From positions 38,331-102,330 of the forward strand of contig NZ_PQSS01000023.1 of NCBI RefSeq assembly GCF_002920535.1: a stretch of DNA of 64,000 bases, in the 5' to 3' direction. The notes under the pieces are model-generated. The model worked only from the letters and a program-made list of their open reading frames with translations. It ran no database searches and was not told the DNA's origin. Within the stretch, counting starts at the first letter, position 1. The number at the start of each line of letters is the position of its first letter. This DNA comes from Streptomyces sp. Ru71. Its GTDB lineage: Bacteria; Actinomycetota; Actinomycetes; Streptomycetales; Streptomycetaceae. Below are positions 60,654-64,000 of the stretch, one piece after another. Made by a program: the position numbers and the translations under genes.

Positions 60654-61667
60654 ATGCCGTCGAACCGGAGCGAACCCTCGGCCTGGCAACTGCTGGCACC
60701 GCTGATGGACCTGGTGACGCCCATGGCGCTCAGAGTGGCCGCCACGCTGCGGCTGGCCGATCTGATCGCCGACGGTGCCGAGCGGGTGGACGAGCTGGCG
60801 AAGCGGTCCGGCACCGACGCCGACGCACTGGGCCGGCTGTTGCGCCACCTCGTGTGCCACGGGGTGTTCGAGCAGCCCTCCCCGGGCCGGTTCACGCTCA
60901 ACGACAAGGCCGAGCTGCTGCGCTCGGACCATCCCGGCGGCATGGGGAAGTGGCTCGACCTGAACGGGTTCGGCGGACGGATGGACCTGGTGTTCACCGG
61001 GCTGCTGCACAGCGTCCGCACCGGCGGGCCCGCGTGGGAGCAGGTCTTCGGCACGCCGTTCTGGGACCACCTCGCCGCCGAACCCGCCCTCGCGGCCTCC
61101 TTCGACGCCCGGATGGCGCGTTCCCCGCGCTCCGCCGCGGCGAGCGCCTACGACTGGTCCGGGGTGCGGCACGTCGTCGACGTCGGCGGCGGCACCGGCG
61201 CGCTGCTGGACGAGGTGCTCCAGGACCGCCCCGGCCTGCGCGGCACCCTGGTCGACCTGCCGCAGACCGTGGCCCGCGGGCGCCGGTTCCTGGCCGAGCG
61301 CGGTCTGGACGGGCGGTGCGCGTTCGCCGGGCAGAGCTTCTTCGACCCGCTGCCCACCGGCGGCGACGTCTATGTGCTCAGCGCCGTCCTGCACGACTGG
61401 GCCGACGAGCCGGCCACCGCGATCCTGCGCCGGTGCGCCGAGGCCGCCGGTCCGGCCGGCCGGGTCCTCGTCGTGGAGTACGCGACCTCCGCCGGCGCCG
61501 ATCCGGCCATGTTCGCCGAGATGGACCTGCGCATGCTGGTGATCTCCGGCGGGCGCGAGCGCACCGTCGAGGAGTACGGGACGCTCGCGGAGGCCGCCGG
61601 GCTGGCGCCGGCCGAGGTCCGCACGGTCTCGTCCGGGCATGCGCTGATGGAGTTCCGGGCGGCCTGA
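60654..61667 (+). CDS. SAM-dependent O-methyltransferase (plant-type/acetylserotonin family)
   Basis: A 337-residue class I methyltransferase. An N-terminal dimerisation winged helix (WQLLAPLMDLVTPMALRVAATLRLADLIADGAERVDELAKRSGTDADALGRLLRHLV) precedes the SAM site (HVVDVGGGTGALLDEVLQ), FDARMARSP and the catalytic-region VLSAVLHDWADEPATAILRRCAEA. Relatives methylate hydroxyls of natural products; the substrate is unknown. ATG 60654 comes 12 bases after MITE-like copy 2, so its leader and part of its promoter derive from the element. Confidence 0.88.
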   Translation: MPSNRSEPSAWQLLAPLMDLVTPMALRVAATLRLADLIADGAERVDELAKRSGTDADALGRLLRHLVCHGVFEQPSPGRFTLNDKAELLRSDHPGGMGKWLDLNGFGGRMDLVFTGLLHSVRTGGPAWEQVFGTPFWDHLAAEPALAASFDARMARSPRSAAASAYDWSGVRHVVDVGGGTGALLDEVLQDRPGLRGTLVDLPQTVARGRRFLAERGLDGRCAFAGQSFFDPLPTGGDVYVLSAVLHDWADEPATAILRRCAEAAGPAGRVLVVEYATSAGADPAMFAEMDLRMLVISGGRERTVEEYGTLAEAAGLAPAEVRTVSSGHALMEFRAA

Positions 61668-61702
61668 GCCGCCCGACACACCGGAGACAGGGGGGAGGGC
61701 GC

Positions 61703-62551
61703 GTGAGCGACGCGGATCCGGGCCTGTTCGGGCCCGACTCGGTGACCTGGCAGATGCACGGCGACCCGATGATGTGGATCGCCGGAGTCCGCGCGCTCTA
61801 CCTCCAGGCCCTGCACCCGCGCGCGGTGCGCGGCGTCATGCAGAACAGCGACTTCCGCCGCGACGCCTGGGGCCGGCTGCGGCGCACCGCGAACTTCGTC
61901 GGGACCACGACGTACGGCACCACCGAGGCCGCCGAGCGGGCGGGTGAGCGGGTCCGCTCCATCCACCGCCGGCTGACGGCCACCGACCCAAAGACGGGGG
62001 AGCGCTACCCGGTCGACGACCCCGAGCTGCTGCTGTGGGTGCACTGCGCCGAGATCGACTCCTACCTGCACGTGCTGCGCCGCTCCGGCTTCCCGCTCGG
62101 CGACGCCGCCGCCGACCGCTATATCGCCGAACACCGCGTCAGCGCCCGCCTGGTCGGGCTCGACCCCGCCGTCGTGCCCGCCGACCGGTCAGGGCTCGCG
62201 GACTACTTCGCACAGGTGCGGCCCCGCCTCGCCGCCACACCCGAGGCACGCGCGGTGGACGACTTCCTGCTCCGCCCGCCGACGCACCCCCTGCTCGTCC
62301 CGGCGCGCGAGGTGCTGTGGCGGCGCGTGGCGCAGCTGGCGTACGCCTCCCTGCCGCCGTACGCCCACGAGCTGTACGGCAGACCGGCCCCGCCGCAGGC
62401 CGCCGTGACCCGGCGACTGCGGGTGACCGGCGCGCTGCTGCGCCGCATACCCGCAGGTGTGCGCTGGCAGCTGCCGCCCAAACACATCCTGCGCGCGGTC
62501 GCCCGGCTCGGCCCGCACGCCCGCCCGGCACCGTACAAAGCAGGGCGATAG
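61703..62551 (+). CDS. Oxygenase MpaB family protein (DUF2236)
   Basis: A 282-residue protein. Family blocks are VTWQMHGDPMMWIAGVRALYLQALHPRAVRGVMQNSDFRRDAWGRLRRTANFVGTTTYGT and LLLWVHCAEIDSYLHVLRRSG, with His residues placed as in the heme-binding latex-clearing/MpaB group. Its substrate is unknown. GTG 61703 has GGGGGGAGGG upstream. It follows the methyltransferase gene by 35 bases on the same strand, so the two are probably one transcript. Confidence 0.85.
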   Translation: MSDADPGLFGPDSVTWQMHGDPMMWIAGVRALYLQALHPRAVRGVMQNSDFRRDAWGRLRRTANFVGTTTYGTTEAAERAGERVRSIHRRLTATDPKTGERYPVDDPELLLWVHCAEIDSYLHVLRRSGFPLGDAAADRYIAEHRVSARLVGLDPAVVPADRSGLADYFAQVRPRLAATPEARAVDDFLLRPPTHPLLVPAREVLWRRVAQLAYASLPPYAHELYGRPAPPQAAVTRRLRVTGALLRRIPAGVRWQLPPKHILRAVARLGPHARPAPYKAGR

Positions 62552-62612
62552 CCCGCCATACTGGGCAAGCCAGGGGAGGGCGGGGCGAACGCTTACGGGG
62601 GCGACACATCAG

Positions 62613-64000
62613 ATGGGGGAGAACCGGCTGATCCAGGGCCGCTACCGGCTGCTCGACCTGATCGGGCGGGGCGGCATGGGTGAGGTGTGGCAGGCCCGCG
62701 ACGAGTCCCTGGGCCGCCGGGTGGCCGTCAAATGCCTCAAGCCGCTCGGGCCGCACCCCGACGCGTCCTTCGCCCGGGTGCTGCGCGAACGGTTCCGTCG
62801 CGAGGCGCGGGTGGCCGCCGCGCTCCAGCACCGCGGCGTGACCGTGGTCCACGACTTCGGCGAGAGCGACGGTGTGCTGTTCCTGGTGATGGAGCTGCTC
62901 GACGGGCGCAACCTCAGCCAGCTGCTGGAGGACAACAAGCACCATCCGCTGCCCGTGCCCGACGTGGTGGACATCGCCGGGCAGGTCGCCGCCGCGCTCG
63001 CCTACACCCATGAGCAGGGCATCGTGCACCGGGACCTGAAGCCCGCGAACATCGTGCGGCTCGCCGATGCCACCGTGAAGATCTGCGACTTCGGCATAGC
63101 CCGCCTCGGCCACGACATCGGCCTCACCTCCCGGCTGACCGGCACCGGCATCGCCATGGGCACCCCGCACTACATGTCGCCCGAGCAGATCGGCGGCGAC
63201 GAGGTCGACCAGCGCAGCGACCTGTACTCGCTGGGCTGTGTGGTGTACGAGATCGCCACCGGTGTGCCGCCGTTCGACCTCGACGACCCGTGGGCGATCC
63301 TCGTCGGCCACCGCGACACCCCGCCCCGGCCCCCGCGCAGCCACCGGGCCGAACTCCCCGCCGCCCTGGAGGAGATCATCCTGGCCCTGCTGGCCAAACG
63401 GCCCGAGGAGCGCCCCGGCGACGCCCGCGAGGTGGCCCGCCGCCTGGGCACGGGCCGGCCGGGGCCCGCGTACGTGTCCACGGTGCCCCTGGCGCCCCTC
63501 GGCGCCACCGGGCGCGAGGGCGAGCCGGGCGCACGCGAGCGCCGCCTGCCGTCCTGGACCCGCGGGATGACCACCGGCCACAAGGCCACCGGCCCGGGCC
63601 CCCACGGCCCGCCACCCGACCCGGGCGGGGGCCTGAGCACCAAGTGGACCCCGCACGACGACACGGTCACCGGGCCCGGCGCCGGCACCTCCAGTCACGG
63701 CGGCGTCTCCGGCACCTCCGGCCACGGCGGCGGCGCCGGCCTGCGCCGCGCTCCCGCCCCCGCCGCCTCGCCGGACACCCCGGCCGGCATCGCCCCGGAC
63801 ACCCTCGCCGCCCTCGCCGAGCGGCACCGTGCCGCGCTGCGGCTGGGCGGGCTCGGCCGGTGGAGCGAGGCCGGGGCGGAGCATCTCGCGCTCGCCGGCG
63901 AGCGCGAGATGCTGCTCGGCGCGGACCACCCCGACACCCTCGCCAGCCGCTACGAGTACGCCTTCACCCTCAGCCGCACCGGCCGTGCCGCCGAGGCGCT
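62613..64000 (+). CDS. Ser/Thr protein kinase with C-terminal TPR region, cut by window end
   Basis: The gene runs off the window; 462 codons are present. The kinase domain is complete: GRYRLLDLIGRGGMGEVWQARD (P loop), RRVAVKCLK (ATP Lys), IVHRDLKPANIVRL (catalytic loop), KICDFGIARLG (DFG) and GTPHYMSPEQ. It is a PknB-type Hanks kinase. From about residue 285 a Pro/Gly/Thr-rich linker follows, then a helical repeat (ALRLGGLGRWSEAGAEHLALAGEREMLLGADHPDTLASRYEYAFTLSRTGRAAEA) typical of TPR units. No membrane helix is seen so far. ATG 62613 sits 61 bases after the MpaB gene. Confidence 0.92.
   Translation, partial: MGENRLIQGRYRLLDLIGRGGMGEVWQARDESLGRRVAVKCLKPLGPHPDASFARVLRERFRREARVAAALQHRGVTVVHDFGESDGVLFLVMELLDGRNLSQLLEDNKHHPLPVPDVVDIAGQVAAALAYTHEQGIVHRDLKPANIVRLADATVKICDFGIARLGHDIGLTSRLTGTGIAMGTPHYMSPEQIGGDEVDQRSDLYSLGCVVYEIATGVPPFDLDDPWAILVGHRDTPPRPPRSHRAELPAALEEIILALLAKRPEERPGDAREVARRLGTGRPGPAYVSTVPLAPLGATGREGEPGARERRLPSWTRGMTTGHKATGPGPHGPPPDPGGGLSTKWTPHDDTVTGPGAGTSSHGGVSGTSGHGGGAGLRRAPAPAASPDTPAGIAPDTLAALAERHRAALRLGGLGRWSEAGAEHLALAGEREMLLGADHPDTLASRYEYAFTLSRTGRAAEA

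Overview
The window is very GC-rich, densely coded DNA with frequent GTG starts, 1-4 base gene overlaps, a chaplin, an ergothioneine operon, HbpS-like and SCO0930-type proteins and a class F sortase. Together these point to Streptomyces. From memory, not checked by search, the order ornithine-lipid genes, type-B succinate dehydrogenase, MBL-fold protein, RmdA-type c-di-GMP protein, DUF574 methyltransferase, SCO0930-type lipoprotein resembles the S. coelicolor SCO0920-SCO0930 neighbourhood.

Layout. 1-9.6 kb: end of an ArsB/SLC13-type permease, a universal stress protein, an anti-sigma factor, a CapA-like lipoprotein, a MarR regulator divergent from an alpha/beta hydrolase with three evenly spaced operators between them, an amino-acid permease, then an HbpS-like protein, an ankyrin protein and a YncE-type lipoprotein. 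9.6-14.1 kb: LysX and a polysaccharide deacetylase whose stop codon abuts a MITE-like element. 14.1-21.5 kb: an AT-richer leader and a 2136-residue RHS/YD-repeat secreted protein with a Lys/His-rich C-terminus, overlapped by a gene for a small three-helix membrane protein. This is the best candidate for an undescribed toxin-immunity pair. 21.5-25.4 kb: class F sortase with two small C-terminally anchored surface proteins, a DUF4239 membrane protein and a frameshifted proline-rich surface protein.

25.6-30.5 kb: SCO0930-type lipoprotein, then a translationally coupled run of DUF574 methyltransferase, PAS-GGDEF-EAL protein (RmdA-like) and MBL-fold lactonase-like protein. 30.6-35.0 kb: LysR regulator divergent from sdhCAB. 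35.1-37.9 kb: an unrecognised protein and the ornithine-lipid genes olsB-olsA, with a long-range inverted repeat that could cover the olsB ribosome-binding site. 38.0-45.1 kb: short UvrA paralogue, LLM oxidoreductase, long chaplin with a LAETG sorting signal, 2Fe-2S protein, HAD phosphatase, dodecin and a sugar-binding lipoprotein behind a DasR-like operator. 45.1-49.5 kb: egtABCD on the minus strand, every junction overlapping.

49.7-64.0 kb: a bacterial-type poly(ADP-ribose) glycohydrolase convergent with a PemK/MazF-like protein, a flotillin with a stand-alone NfeD-like OB protein, amidase, aquaglyceroporin, fructosamine-kinase-like protein, several small Streptomyces proteins, a Cys-rich copper-binding four-helix protein, acyl-CoA dehydrogenase, DinB protein, a second MITE-like copy, an O-methyltransferase, an MpaB-family oxygenase and the start of a Ser/Thr kinase cut by the window end. 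No rRNA, tRNA, CRISPR array, autonomous transposase or replication origin was seen.
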